64,000 bases of DNA, taken from Cryptomeria japonica (taxonomy: Eukaryota > Streptophyta > Pinopsida > Cupressales > Cupressaceae). The notes beneath the pieces were generated by a model. The model did not search any database. It was not told the DNA's origin and worked only from the letters and a program-made list of their open reading frames with translations. Every line of letters begins with the position of its first letter. The stretch's first letter is position 1. The position numbers and the translations under genes are program-made. The stretch covers positions 685,962,583-686,026,582 of the forward strand of contig NC_081412.1 of the NCBI RefSeq assembly GCF_030272615.1, given 5' to 3'. Below, piece by piece: positions 1 through 10,121 of this stretch.

Positions 1-259
1 TTCATTAGCAAATTATTCTTTTACTAGATTTTTGTAATGCCTTCATATTCTACATATAGTTCTTTTATTTCCAAAATTCCTGATTTGCAAATGGATCATG
101 GCTTTTGAACCTTGGCTACCAGATTTTGACCAACTCTTGAGAAGTATTGGCTTTCACTATATTTGATTCAAAAAGCTTGTAAGTCAGCAATGACCCTGCA
201 GCCTTTGAAATGAGCAGGAATAAATCTGCTTTCAAACAATAATTTGAACTTTGAAGGCT
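1..259. other. non-coding flank left of the Copia element
   Basis: AT-rich sequence with no convincing open frame on either strand. Because pantothenate kinase exons resume at 5831 after the Copia insertion, I infer that this is the left part of the same intron. No earlier exon of that gene was recognised here. Confidence 0.4.
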
Positions 260-359
260 TATGGTGTTGTTTGTAACAAGGTCAATATATGGGTTTGGAT
301 GTTGCCTTATATGGTGTTGTTTGTAACAAGGTCAATATATGGGTTCGGATGTTGCCTTA
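260..359 (+). repeat. 50-bp tandem duplication across the insertion junction
   Basis: Bases 260-309 are repeated at 310-359 with about one mismatch. Each unit contains the target-site copy TATGG plus the first 45 bases of the LTR. The 5' LTR could therefore be said to start at 265 or 315. Because the unit includes host target sequence, the duplication must postdate integration. Confidence 0.85.
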
Positions 360-376
360 AGGCAACATCCGAACCC
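341..376. repeat. perfect 36-bp palindrome in the LTR
   Basis: The half-site GGGTTCGGATGTTGCCTT (341-358) is followed directly by its exact reverse complement (359-376), with no loop. The 3' LTR copy (about 4597-4630) has a damaged left arm and an intact right arm. It could form a cruciform or a hairpin in the transcript leader. The role is unknown. Confidence 0.9.
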
Positions 377-761
377 ATTTAGGACTAGGCCCTATCCTAA
401 AGGGTAACGTGCCCCCAAGATTAAGCCCAGCCCTATGCTTGCACGCCATCCTAAAACCCCACGCCACAATAACTATATTGGCGCCAAAAGGAAAGGAGGC
501 CGACTTGCATCAATAAAGGCTAAGACACATATAAATAAAGATATCTTGCAAAGACAATTAAATCAAGCATTCAGCGAATCAGCTCTGCATGAAAAGTGCG
601 AAGTTACACTAGGAGGGTGCGAACTTGTGCGAACTTGTCCAAGAGGACAAAGGCAATCTTTGGTGCAGACTTGAAGAGCTTAGAAGTGCAGATCTGTCAT
701 ACAAAAAGGGATCAGATCTGACAAGGAAGCTAAGTATTGTACTTGTGATATTAAGGGAGAC

Positions 762-769
762 TATATAAT
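762..769 (+). promoter_or_regulatory. LTR TATA box
   Basis: TATATAAT within the 5' LTR; the equivalent site in the 3' LTR is at 5034-5041. Position and sequence fit a retrotransposon RNA polymerase II promoter. Initiation itself is inferred. Confidence 0.5.
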
Positions 770-966
770 CTGACCTGTGGGTCTTTAATGCTGGGTTTTT
801 CCTCCTTGGAGGTTTTCCCAGGGTATTTGTGTTTGTCTCTTGTTTACTTCCTTCGTTTCTGAGTTTACTGAATTATGATTTACTAAACTGTTACAAATCT
901 GATTAACAAACTAGGGCATAATTAAAGGACATAAATCTGATTACTAATCTAGGGCACAAAATTACA

Positions 967-978
967 TGGTATCAGAGC
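967..978 (+). other. Copia primer-binding site
   Basis: TGGTATCAGAGC is complementary to the 3' end of plant initiator methionine tRNA, the usual minus-strand primer of Copia elements. It abuts the LTR end at 966. Confidence 0.9.
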
Positions 979-1050
979 TAAGGTTATACTAACATTCAGA
1001 TTTCAGTAAGCTTTCACTTTTGGTTGTTGTTCATTTTTCAGATTAAGATA

Positions 1051-1125
1051 ATGGCAGGGTTGAAGATAGAGGATAGACTTGATGGGGCACTCAATTTTGC
1101 CTCTTGGAAAGTTTGTACCCTTTGA
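1051..1125 (+). pseudogene. Copia gag start, truncated
   Basis: An ATG 72 bp after the primer-binding site opens 24 codons that begin MAGLKIEDRLDGALNF and reach a Trp-Lys, then stop at TGA 1123-1125. This is the typical Copia gag N-terminus (DGxNFxxW). No gag-like sequence follows in any frame, so the rest is deleted or rearranged. Confidence 0.65.
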
Positions 1126-3330
1126 GGGGAATGACATACTAAATGTTTGGGAATCAGATTGAAGAATAAGGACATTGACGGGTCCACATCAAAGGTATGA
1201 AGGATTCAATCAAATAAGTGTCTTCATTCCCCTGCTCTCAAGAAGGGTTCACTTCTCTTGAGCATTTGCATCGGTGTGCCTTGCTGTTATAACCCTAGTT
1301 GGGGTCTTATCTAAAAGCTAAGGATGTTATAACTTATTTTCTATCACATCAAGAGTATTATCGAGGGTTTGCATATTTTCTAGGTTTTGTAATTACTTAA
1401 ATTTCTTTGTGTCAAGTATTTTGGTCTAAACCCTAGATTGATATATATTTCATGATTCTTAACCCTTGATGTGATCTGATCCAATATTAATGATGTTTGA
1501 AGTTTTTTTTATTGAATGGTAGATTTATTTTGCTACTAGTCATGCAACACTCTATTATTGGACCTAGGTGTTGTTGCTAGGCATGAAATGCCAATCTTCC
1601 CTTGTCCCATTGTTGTTGTTTTGTGTTACTTGATGGCACAAAAAGTACCTCTTCCGATTGGCTGTGATCATTCCATCACCCTGGCAAGGTATGTCTCTTT
1701 GCTGGATGATTGGATCTATGTATACATAGGGCTTCTCTAGACAATGATATATCAATTCGTTTATACACTTATAAGAACAACATATCATTGTTAATTGGTT
1801 ATGATGATGCTTTGATGCTCTGTCCTACATAGTAGAGGTTAGTATGTGCTGCAGTAAATAGCATATGTAGGAAGAGTGAAAGATGAATGATTCAATAAGA
1901 CAGTGGTTTCCTCGTGTGATTAGCATTGAGGTTACTACAGGTTGAGGTAAGCACTTCACTTGTTAGTTTATTCTACTTCCATCAAAGCTGAATATAATTA
2001 GGATCTTGTTCAGCTAAGTATGAAGATTCCGTTCCATTTGATATTTATCAATCATATGTATGTGGTCAACTATATATTGTGATTGAGTCACTAAGGTTTA
2101 TCAATTTCACTTGTTCAAATAACTTGGTTATGTACATCGTTTGCTTGAAACTGACATTTGTTCTTCTAATCAGTATATAAGGTTCCTTTCAGGCATGGCT
2201 ATTCAGATGTTGACTACTTTGTACATCAGCCTCTCATTTAACTCTCAGGGTCAAAGGTGAAGGGTAAGGTTGGCCTCTCAGCCTTCAAAGATTCTTGGGC
2301 TTGAATAGCTTAAGGATGCTGGAGGATTACCAGCCAATGAAAGAGATAAGCTTTCTTTTATGATTAATTATATTTGATTTTAATTTGATTGTTCTCTTCA
2401 AGTTAATATTTGATTCAAGTTTCAGAGGGAGCTTGAAATAGGTATGAAATCCTATACAAACCTTCAGCTCATCTCCTTACTGAAAAGATGACTAAAGGTA
2501 CGTCATAGGGACCTTTCACAGAAAGTGAAAATAAGGGAAATGAAAATTTAGTATCTTCAGATTTATATGATGAGTGCTTTCTTTATTGATTCTTATATTT
2601 GATTGTCAAATGTTAAGGATTAAGAGGGAGTCCTATAATGATTACTTGGTATGAAAGAATTGACAATCATTTGACAAGCCTAGGGTTTTGTAAAGGTCTA
2701 ACATTTTTCTCTAAAGTATTTGAAATGATAATTCTGATTTCATATATGGATGAGTGTACTCTAACTGATGTCAACAGTCTAAACATTGGATATAAGTTAG
2801 AATTATGTCGAGGATCGAACGAAATTATTCTAAGTCAATTATACTCTTGATATCTTGAGACTTAGAATGATAGATCGTAAACTTATATGGAAACTAACTT
2901 GAAGAAGTTGAGGATGTCTATAGCTAAATCTGATTTTGCAGATTCATCTGAAGACAGGCAGTTGATTGGCGAGTGCTTCATGAACAAGGCTAAGCATGAT
3001 TGTTGCTAAGCATGCCCCGAAATACTTTTCAAAGCACAGATGATTGTGAGTTGAAGTTGTAATCACCTTAGAAGATTATCTCAGGTTCTGATTGAACAAG
3101 AAATGCTACAGATAAGACAGTTCAAGCATTTCCTTCAACTTGGATACTCTATGATCCATTGGGCCTACAGTGAATGGTCCTCAGTTGCATTGAATATTGC
3201 TGAAGCTAATTCATTGTTGCAAGTGTTGCCTCAAGAGAAGCAGTGTGGCTTCTCAAGATTCTTGTTAAAGTTGTTTTGATTTATTATCAAAATTGTATAT
3301 AAATATCTGACAATTCAGTGTTTTATGGCA
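1126..3330. other. interior filler of the Copia element, no recognised gene
   Basis: About 2.2 kb of AT-rich sequence. The open frames are short (74 codons or fewer) and show no RT, integrase or protease motif. It may be highly decayed pol or captured spacer. Confidence 0.4.
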
Positions 3331-3438
3331 GGTCAATCCTGTGTTGCAAATGTTCTCACCAAGTCTCTTGAAGTTTGAGATAGACTTGGAGCTGTGAAGA
3401 ACACCGCCTTGGTTGAGAGGGAGTCTCAACCTCAGTGA
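3331..3438 (+). pseudogene. Copia RNase H C-terminal tail, first copy
   Basis: The frame reads a VANVLTKSLEV tail, a TGA, then DRLGAVKNTALVERE and a final stop at 3436-3438. This matches the end of Copia RNase H (ADxLTKxLxxxKFxxxRxxLGV). It is followed by 3' non-coding repeats and a purine tract at 4131-4138, so it looks like a complete 3' end of an element internal to the retrotransposon. Confidence 0.65.
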
Positions 3439-3454
3439 TACATTGTGTTCTATC

Positions 3455-3830
3455 AAACCCCCCTCTACGGGCAATGTAAGATGGTATTGTAATCTTCTCA
3501 GGGAGAAGAGTAATTGTTAACCATCCTCTGCGGGCAATGTAAGATGGTAGAAAAGATCCTCTCCACCCTCTGCAGGCAATGTAAGGTGGATCCAGTCTAT
3601 GCTTGTGTGCGAGATGGAAGATTATATTATGTAGTTCCATTGTATGCATGTGTGCAAGATGGAAGATTATGATGTTACATTCTTCTCTAGGAGAAGATTG
3701 AGGTAAAGGTATTGCATTCTTCTCTGGGAGAAGATTAAGGAGGATACTTATGTGCAAAATGGAAATAAAAATGGTGTTGCAATCTTCTCTGAGAGAAGAT
3801 TAAAATTGAAAGTTCTCCTTCATCCTTAGC
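3455..3830 (+). repeat. short imperfect repeats with a hairpin motif
   Basis: CTCTGCGGGCAATGTAAGATGG-type units recur at about 3460, 3530 and 3570. GTGTGCAAGATGGAAGATTAT units recur at about 3605 and 3650. The self-complementary motif CTTCTCTGGGAGAAG recurs at about 3493, 3682, 3718 and 3785. These sit in the 3' untranslated part of the element. They also explain the long open frame on the opposite strand, which is not coding. Confidence 0.7.
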
Positions 3831-4130
3831 AGGCAATGAATGATGGATATCATGGAAAGAGTCCATGATGTGCATGAATATACTTATGTATGAATTCATG
3901 ACTTGCAGGCGTGCATGTTAAAGTTTGGATTCATCCTCTACAAGGAATGCAAGATGGATACTATGGGCTATTATTATGTGATGTTATTACAAGCTACTTA
4001 TTGTGATCCTCTCTAAGGAGTATTGAAGTTGATAGCTAAGTTCGGATTACAAATTGAACATTGAATGTATTACTTAGGGTTGGGCACTAATCACGTAACT
4101 TGGTTGTAAGATTATTTTTCTCCCTAGTTA

Positions 4131-4140
4131 AGAGGGAGTG
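4131..4140 (+). other. internal purine tract and LTR-like start
   Basis: TTAAGAGGGAGTGTTG at about 4128-4143 is the same purine tract plus LTR start as at 4558-4573. Only a few LTR bases follow before RNase H sequence begins, marking a rearrangement point inside the element. Confidence 0.6.
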
Positions 4141-4149
4141 TTGATTTGG

Positions 4150-4317
4150 GACATGGTGCAAAGAGGCGCCATTCATCTAAAGTACATTAGCACGGATGAA
4201 CAGATTGCGGACATCCTTACCAAACCTTTATCCAGAGTGAAGCTCGAATACTTTACAGACAGACTTGGTATTGTGGAAAACGGAACCCTGATTGAGAGGG
4301 AGCTCCAATTTCAGTGA
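4150..4317 (+). pseudogene. Copia RNase H C-terminal tail, second copy
   Basis: An open 55-codon frame ends at TGA 4315-4317. It contains IHLKYISTDEQIADILTKPL followed by a tail like RLGIVENGTLIERE. The DEQIADxLTKPL block is the classical Copia RNase H C-terminus. This copy is better preserved than the one at 3331 and belongs to the real 3' end of the element. The frame is open to the left only as far as the junction at about 4140. Confidence 0.8.
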
Positions 4318-4339
4318 CTCTATTTGCAGCACTTTGAAT

Positions 4340-4525
4340 CATTCTTTGCTTGTGTGCAAGAATGAATTGTGTCCAATCTATGCTTGTGTGTTAGATGGAT
4401 AATTGTAATTATGTAAAGACCCACTTGTGTATTACACTTTCTATGCTTGTGTGCTAGAACCATCCTATGCTTGTGTGCTAGGTGGAAGATGTAATTCTAT
4501 GCTTGTGTGCTAGATGGAACTCTAA
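4340..4525 (+). repeat. tandem 3'-UTR repeats of the Copia element
   Basis: Five imperfect units of CTATGCTTGTGTGCTAGATGG at about 4347, 4378, 4440, 4463 and 4496. Related units occur at 3598-3665, showing that the two 3' ends come from sister elements. Confidence 0.75.
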
Positions 4526-4559
4526 AGGTTCAGATTATGTATTCTCTTCTTACCTAGTT

Positions 4560-5238
4560 AAGAGGGAGTGTTGTTTGTAACTAGGTCAATATATGGGTTC
4601 AGATTGCCTTAAGGCAACATCCGAACCCATTTAGGACTGGGCCCTATCCTAAAGGGTAACGTGCCCCCAAGATTAAGCCCAGCCCTATGCTTGCACGCCA
4701 TCGTAAAACCCCACGCCACAATAACTATATTGGCGCCAAAAGGAAAGGAGGCCAACTTGCATCAATAAAGGCTAAGACACATATAAATAAAGATATCTTG
4801 CAAAGACAATTAAATCAAGCATTCAGCGAATCAGCTCTGCATGAAAAGTGCGAAGTTACACTAGGAGAGTGCGAACTTTTGCGAACTTGTCTAGACTCAT
4901 GTGAACTTGTCCAAGAGGACAAAGGCAATCTTTGGTGCAGACTTGAAGAGCTTAGAAGTGCAGATCTGTCATACAAGAAGGGATCAGATCTGACAAGGAA
5001 GCTAAGTATTGTACTTGTGATATTAAGGGAGAATATATAATCTGACCTGTGGGTCTTTAATGCTGGGTTTTTCCTCCTTGGAGGTTTTCCCAGGGTATTT
5101 GTGTTTGTCTCTTGTTTACTTCCTTCATTTCTGAGTTTACAGAATTATGATTTACTAAAATGTTACAAATCTGATTAACAAACTAGGGCATAATTAAAGG
5201 ACATAAATCTGATTACTAATCTAGGGCACAAAATTACA
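4560..5238 (+). repeat. polypurine tract and 3' LTR of the Copia element
   Basis: The purine tract AAGAGGGAG (4560-4568) primes plus-strand synthesis in this family. The LTR runs 4569-5238 (670 bp), ends ACA and is followed by TATGG. Bases 4687-5040 form a 117-codon frame shared in shorter form with the 5' LTR (435-674). It has no recognised domain and is probably fortuitous. Confidence 0.88.
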
Positions 5239-5243
5239 TATGG

Positions 5244-5830
5244 CCTAGCTGAACTGGAATCTGCTGTCTCTATAACTATGAGTCATTCTAAAATACTTAA
5301 ATTTCACACTGCTTTTTAACAGATTTTTTAAGAATCCCTTTCCCATAGGGCATCATCAGACTCAGTGTAATGCCCCCTAATTAGTTATACTTTAAATCAA
5401 AGAAGCATTAATCGTTTGGGGAATTAATCCACAAACCAAAAGTATAAGATTTTTTGAAAAAATTGGGAAAAAATCGGCAAAAAATCGGATCTACAAAAAA
5501 TGTAAAAAAATTGAAGAAAAATAATCAAAAACTACTTTTTTTTGTATTTAAGGGCATTTCCATAGTATAAAGATATTATAAGCAAATAAAACTAAGTTTG
5601 GGTACATGGCTACAAAAAAAATATAAAAATAATAACTAAATACATTTTTACAACCTAACAACAAGAATTAAAAAAGTGTAATTATAATATAATTTAATAA
5701 ATTAATCAAGGATGTTACAATATTATGGCAGGCAAGTTTTAGATTCTTGTGATGATCATTAACTGGCAATTTCAGATAGTGAACCTTACAATTTATGTTT
5801 TAATCTGCTCATTTTTTTTCTGTAATACAG
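5244..5830 (+). other. pantothenate kinase intron, right of the Copia element
   Basis: AT-rich, with poly-A stretches (5470-5530) and no open frame of note. It ends in a polypyrimidine-rich stretch and the acceptor AG at 5829-5830. Confidence 0.6.
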
Positions 5831-8009
5831 CTCGTTGAGCCAGCTAAAAGGGATGCAGCAGTGAAGACACCTGAGCATCTGGCAAAAGCAGTTTTACTAA
5901 TGATAACAAATAACATTGGCTCAATTGCAATGTTGCATGCTCGTGCATCAGGTGTTGACCATGTTTTGTTTACAGGCAGTTTTTTACGTGGCAATAAAGT
6001 AAGATATCCTTTCATCTTTGAGTTCAAATTTTTTAAGAATCTCTGATTTTTAAAGCATCTCTCTTGCCAATGAACTTAATGCATATTTATTGGCAGGTAG
6101 CAACAAAGCTATTATCAGTTGCCATGCAATTTTGGTCCAAAGGCCTGATTAAGGTGAGATAAAAGAATCTAATTTAGAAAAGATTAAATTTAGATTTTTT
6201 TATTGCTGTCCTAGAAACTGTGTTCTTTTCTTGGAATAGAATGAGATATATAGTACATCAGGGACACATATAACTAAATACTTAAAGCATATTTTCGAAT
6301 CCTATGAAAGTAAGCATTATATTGTAATGTTCAAAGGTCTGTCTATTTGCAAGAAGGTAATCCATGATCCTATAATTTCTATAATTGTATTTTTATCTAG
6401 AGCTTCATTTTTTAGTTATCCAAGAATTGTCCTTGCAGAATAAATCATTTATTCAGTCATTTGAAATTATCGTTCTGTTTGTCTTAACCTGAGTCAAAAT
6501 TGTTTAAATTTATGAAGTGTCTTATGTCCCATTCTATGGTCTGTATCCAAGTCTAATATTCTTGAAAATTCAGTCCAAAGAGGTTTAGTTCCACTTTAAT
6601 CATCAAAAAGATTTATTTTGAGTTGGTTAGGATAAGGGCTTAAACGTTAACCCACACATCCAAAGACTAATAAATCTATTGTGAAAACTTGTTTTGGTAA
6701 TGGACGATCCCATAGGTATAGTCAAAATGGTGGACAATGCAATGGGTGTTATGGTCGGCCCAAAATAATGTGAACTGAAAACAGTAACCCAAGGAACCTA
6801 TTAGAGCCCAGCCATGTATGCTAACAATTTGCAGATTTAGTACTGTTTGCCCATATGTTACAGTGATTTTGTGTAAACCTACATTTTTTGTAAGCGATCT
6901 GAGATAATTTAAGTGGGTTTTTACTTTGTCAAAAATTTAAGTCTGACCTGCATTGCTCCCTGTATGCTCATCATGCTTCCTTCAAAGTCTACTAAATATT
7001 TGGAGTGTGGAGTTGTGTGGATCATTTCCTTTAGGTTAGACTCTACATTGCAAGATTAGGCATCAGTTTAGAATAGAAGGCCAACCACCCACATTCATTA
7101 TAAATCAAGAAAAAATTATTTTAAGCCTTATTATTTTTAGTATTGTGCACAGTCCATTGTTATAAATTTCTATTAAGTCTATTGTGATCCTGTAACAGCT
7201 AAAACCCCTACTAAAGGACTATTACATAATATATGTTACTGGGTTAATGGTATTGTAAGCAACACACAAAATATATATTAAAGGATTGTAACCAAGTTTT
7301 ATCTTAGGTTGCATCATTTAACCCTTACTCTTTGATAAACTGATCACCTTATTTGCATCTTGGCAAGAACCTTAGGGTTAGGGGTTTAATACAGAAAAGA
7401 AGAACAATTTAATTGAGTCCAAAGAGTGAAGTCATAAGGAGCAAAGACGTAGCATGTTGGACAATTTGATTGGTCATTTTTTATATTCTATGTTTTGAAG
7501 AGAAATAATTAAGCAAAAGACATACTAGAAAAATTTTCATCTAGTGACCAAACCATATTTTATGGGCAATCTTTATTCCTTAAGGCCATTTTAGATCTTC
7601 ATGATTTCATAATTAGCAGATTCAAAAATCATTTGTGGGGCAAGAAGAAAATTTATGATCTGATAGGATGTCTTTCAATGTTTCAAATCATAATGTTCTA
7701 TGCCTTAGTTTCCAATAGATGCTCCATTTTTTGGTCTTTTTTTTTTCTTGATACAATTTTTTCATTTTAATATTCATCACAGAAGCCTCATTTTCTATAT
7801 CCTATTTCAACATATCTCATGTGCAAGGATTATTTATTTCTTTTTCTGTTTAGTTCATTGAGAAACCTCTAAGTTAAATTGGAAGCAACTGACAGATACG
7901 TTCAATTCAGGCAATATTCTTGAGGCATGAAGGGCATGCTGGAGCAGTTGGGGCAATGCTATATGCCTTGGACCCAACTTCAAAGGAAGATGCTATCTTA
8001 CTAGCATAA
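5831..8009 (+). CDS. PANK: type II pantothenate kinase, last three exons (5' part outside window)
   Basis: Exons at 5831-5998, 6097-6153 and 7911-8009 each have AG acceptors, the first two have GT donors, and they join in phase 0 to give 107 residues and a TAA at 8007-8009. The peptide carries ITNNIGSIA, a VDHVLFTGSFLRGN block, LLSVAMQFWSKG and FLRHEGHAGAVGAM, the C-terminal half of the eukaryotic PanK fold. The enzyme phosphorylates pantothenate, the committed step of CoA synthesis. The chain stops 10 residues after GAVGAM, so no DUF89 phosphatase domain is fused. From memory, NNIGSIA resembles the animal PANK1-3 type more than the NNIGQIS of better-known plant enzymes; this needs alignment. 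The last intron (6154-7910) is AT-rich with nothing recognised in it. The gene converges on RPN11. No stop or frameshift is seen in these exons. Confidence 0.85.
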
Positions 8010-8880
8010 TTATTTTAGTTCTGGCAATAATGTATTGATATATTGTTACGGGAATGGCAAACCAAATTACTAATGATTAAAAAGGAATTGCTTAATAGGA
8101 CAGCATAATTCTTCTTATGCGTTGATGTCAACCCTAGGTACTTCTGTATATATTTATTTCTTTATCTCCAGTTTCTAGAGATGGACAAGAGTGGCAGTAA
8201 TTACTTGGTAATTTGTGTATATAATCTCTCCATTATCTCCAGCCTCTAGAGGTGGACACTTAGCAGTACATATTAATGGTGTGTAAATAAACGACTTTGG
8301 GATGCCCATGCCCAAGCTGGAAGAGGCTTTTAATCAAACAGGGAAATTCCTTGAAGTATAATTGTCGCTGAAATTATATCTGATATAATAGAAATAATTA
8401 CCCCATAAGCAACACATGGGAACAACTGCTTCGTTTGGGTTTTAGAATAAAACGTTCCAAGTGCTGATTTTTTTTTTCTTAAATTCTGTAGTGTTGCATT
8501 TGTTGTTTATTAAGAGGATAAAGGTAAGACATCTTTTGGCTTATGAAATGGAAATCATGCATACAACTGACTATAACTTTCATGTTTGTTGGCCATGAAG
8601 AAGTGTTATTTGTTCTGTATGAATCAATAGAAATGTCTTTAAATTCGTTGTACCCTAACCTCAAAAGGACCTCTATATATATGGTCTTCATTGACTAATA
8701 CAAGATTTGCCATGAAAATTTGACATTTGAGAAGTCATACTATAACTTATCCATGTCTGAAATAAAATATTTAATTTTGAGAGCTTCCACGCCAAATTCA
8801 TAATGGGAAAAGAAATAGGAATCTGACATAACCCAATCCACCTCGTTAATCAGAAATTAAGTATTAACCGATTCACTAAC

Positions 8881-9098
8881 AAATCAAACATTGAAGTCTG
8901 ACTCTTCCAATGCTATTACTCCTATACTAAGTACATGTTGCTGTTATGGTAGAAATCTAAGCATGGAATTCATATGGCGGATTTAATACAAATCAAACAT
9001 TGAAGTCTGACTCTTCCAATGCTATTACTCCTATACTAAGTACATGTTGCTGTTATGGTAGAAATCTAAGCATGGAATTCATATGGCGGATTTAATAC
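8881..9098 (+). repeat. perfect 109-bp tandem duplication
   Basis: Bases 8881-8989 and 8990-9098 are identical by eye. Perfect identity in non-coding sequence means a recent duplication or an assembly duplication. Confidence 0.92.
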
Positions 9099-9284
9099 GC
9101 TTTTTGTTTGGCTCTTTGTCATGGTCCTGCAAAATTGCTACCTGTCGCAGCCCATTTGCACGAGTTAGGCAATTTAATAGCAGCACCCACCTCATATGCA
9201 ATCAATTAAGTAATGAAGTGACGCTAGCAATAGGAAGTAGCACTGGCACATTTGTTTAATTAAAAATAAATTATTTCTCTCAAA

Positions 9285-9440
9285 GGGCAGCAATGAAGGG
9301 TGGTGACTCAATTTCTTGTTAAGGGTGGCGACTCTTTCAAAAAATGGATAAAGGGCTAATCATTTCATTGAGAAAATCATCAATTTTTTAGAATAAATCT
9401 AATGACTGTTTACCAGTGAATTACAGCCAAAGAGGATGAA
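9285..9440 (+). repeat. dispersed repeat related to 14936-15000
   Basis: Both places share AATGAAGGGTGGTGACTCAA, followed by a shorter match with ACTCTTTCA and CCAGTGAA blocks. I infer two remnants of one repeat family, perhaps a Gypsy 3' region. The family is not identified. Confidence 0.5.
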
Positions 9441-9974
9441 GATCCTCCAAGAAAATAAATAAAGAGTTTTAAGGACAAAACCTCTTAAATTCTCCTAGCA
9501 AGTTAAGGACGAAAACTTATGATTCAGACAGATCTAAAAGCACTTACAAAGTAGACATACGAGAAAATCAAGAGTTTGAAGAAGAGTTATAGCAGAAAAT
9601 CAATATATAGTTTATATTATAAATAGAAAACATGATGTTTATTTTAATACTAAAAATTGCCGTGCACAAGTTTGAACAAAATTGTTATGTCGCATTGTTA
9701 CACAACATGTATTGATCTAAATTTCAGTTGACGAACACCATAAACCATCACTACCAAAATACAACAAAATTGCAAATGCCTTTTCATAAGTAGTTCGAAA
9801 TAGTTCGAACTCTTATTTAAGAGAGCGCTGTAGTTAAATACATAATGTTATTCCTTGTCAATATGTTAGTATATAGCCAATGCTTACCTTATTTTCTCAA
9901 GATAAAAACAACAGGACATCCTAAAATGTTGCCAAAGTATGCCCACCTAAGGCCCCAGTCCAAGTAGGCTGAAG

Positions 9975-10121
9975 CTATTCTGGCTCCAAAACAGACCTTT
10001 CGTACAGCGTGTTAGCGACAGGTTAGTCAATCGCAACCGTTTATTACAAACTCGACGGTGTAAAACGCGCGACTAACTCGCGTGTTAGTCAATCCGTATT
10101 GCCGTTTTGGAGCCAGAATAG
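9975..10121. mobile_element. 147-bp MITE-like element with 18-bp perfect inverted termini
   Basis: CTATTCTGGCTCCAAAAC (9975-9992) is the exact reverse complement of 10104-10121. The interior is GC-richer than its surroundings, with CpG-rich TTAGTCAATCG-like repeats. If the termini are trimmed to TTCTGG/CCAGAA, the flanks would be TA on both sides, which would suit a Tc1/mariner-type or related MITE. No longer target duplication is visible. It has no coding capacity. Confidence 0.7.

Larger units (their letters stand above)
315..966 (+). repeat. 5' LTR of the Copia element
   Basis: This 652-bp LTR is nearly identical to 4569-5238. It carries a likely TATA box (TATATAAT, 762-769) about 200 bp before its 3' end, and another AT-rich candidate near 527 (CATATAAATAAAG). 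Relative to the 3' LTR it lacks an 18-base segment near 630. The terminal ACA is followed at once by the primer-binding site, which fixes the right edge. Confidence 0.88.
315..5238 (+). mobile_element. Ty1/Copia LTR retrotransposon, defective, with target-site duplication
   Basis: Two direct LTRs (315-966 and 4569-5238) begin TGTTG and end ACA. They bracket a 3.6-kb interior, and the 5-bp direct repeat TATGG sits at 310-314 and 5239-5243, as expected for Copia integration. A primer-binding site TGGTATCAGAGC (initiator-Met tRNA type) follows the 5' LTR directly, and a purine tract precedes the 3' LTR. The interior keeps only the first 24 codons of gag and two separate ends of the RNase H domain; protease, integrase and reverse transcriptase are not recognisable. 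The LTRs differ by only a dozen or so substitutions and an 18-base indel by eye, so the insertion is fairly young although the element cannot be autonomous. It lies in an intron of the pantothenate kinase gene, in the same orientation. Confidence 0.9.

Noticed and set aside
3356-3757. 133-codon - strand ORF
   Set aside because: It is the reverse reading of short repeats (the GCAATGTAAGATGG and GGGAGAAGATT units), and the peptide repeats in step with them.
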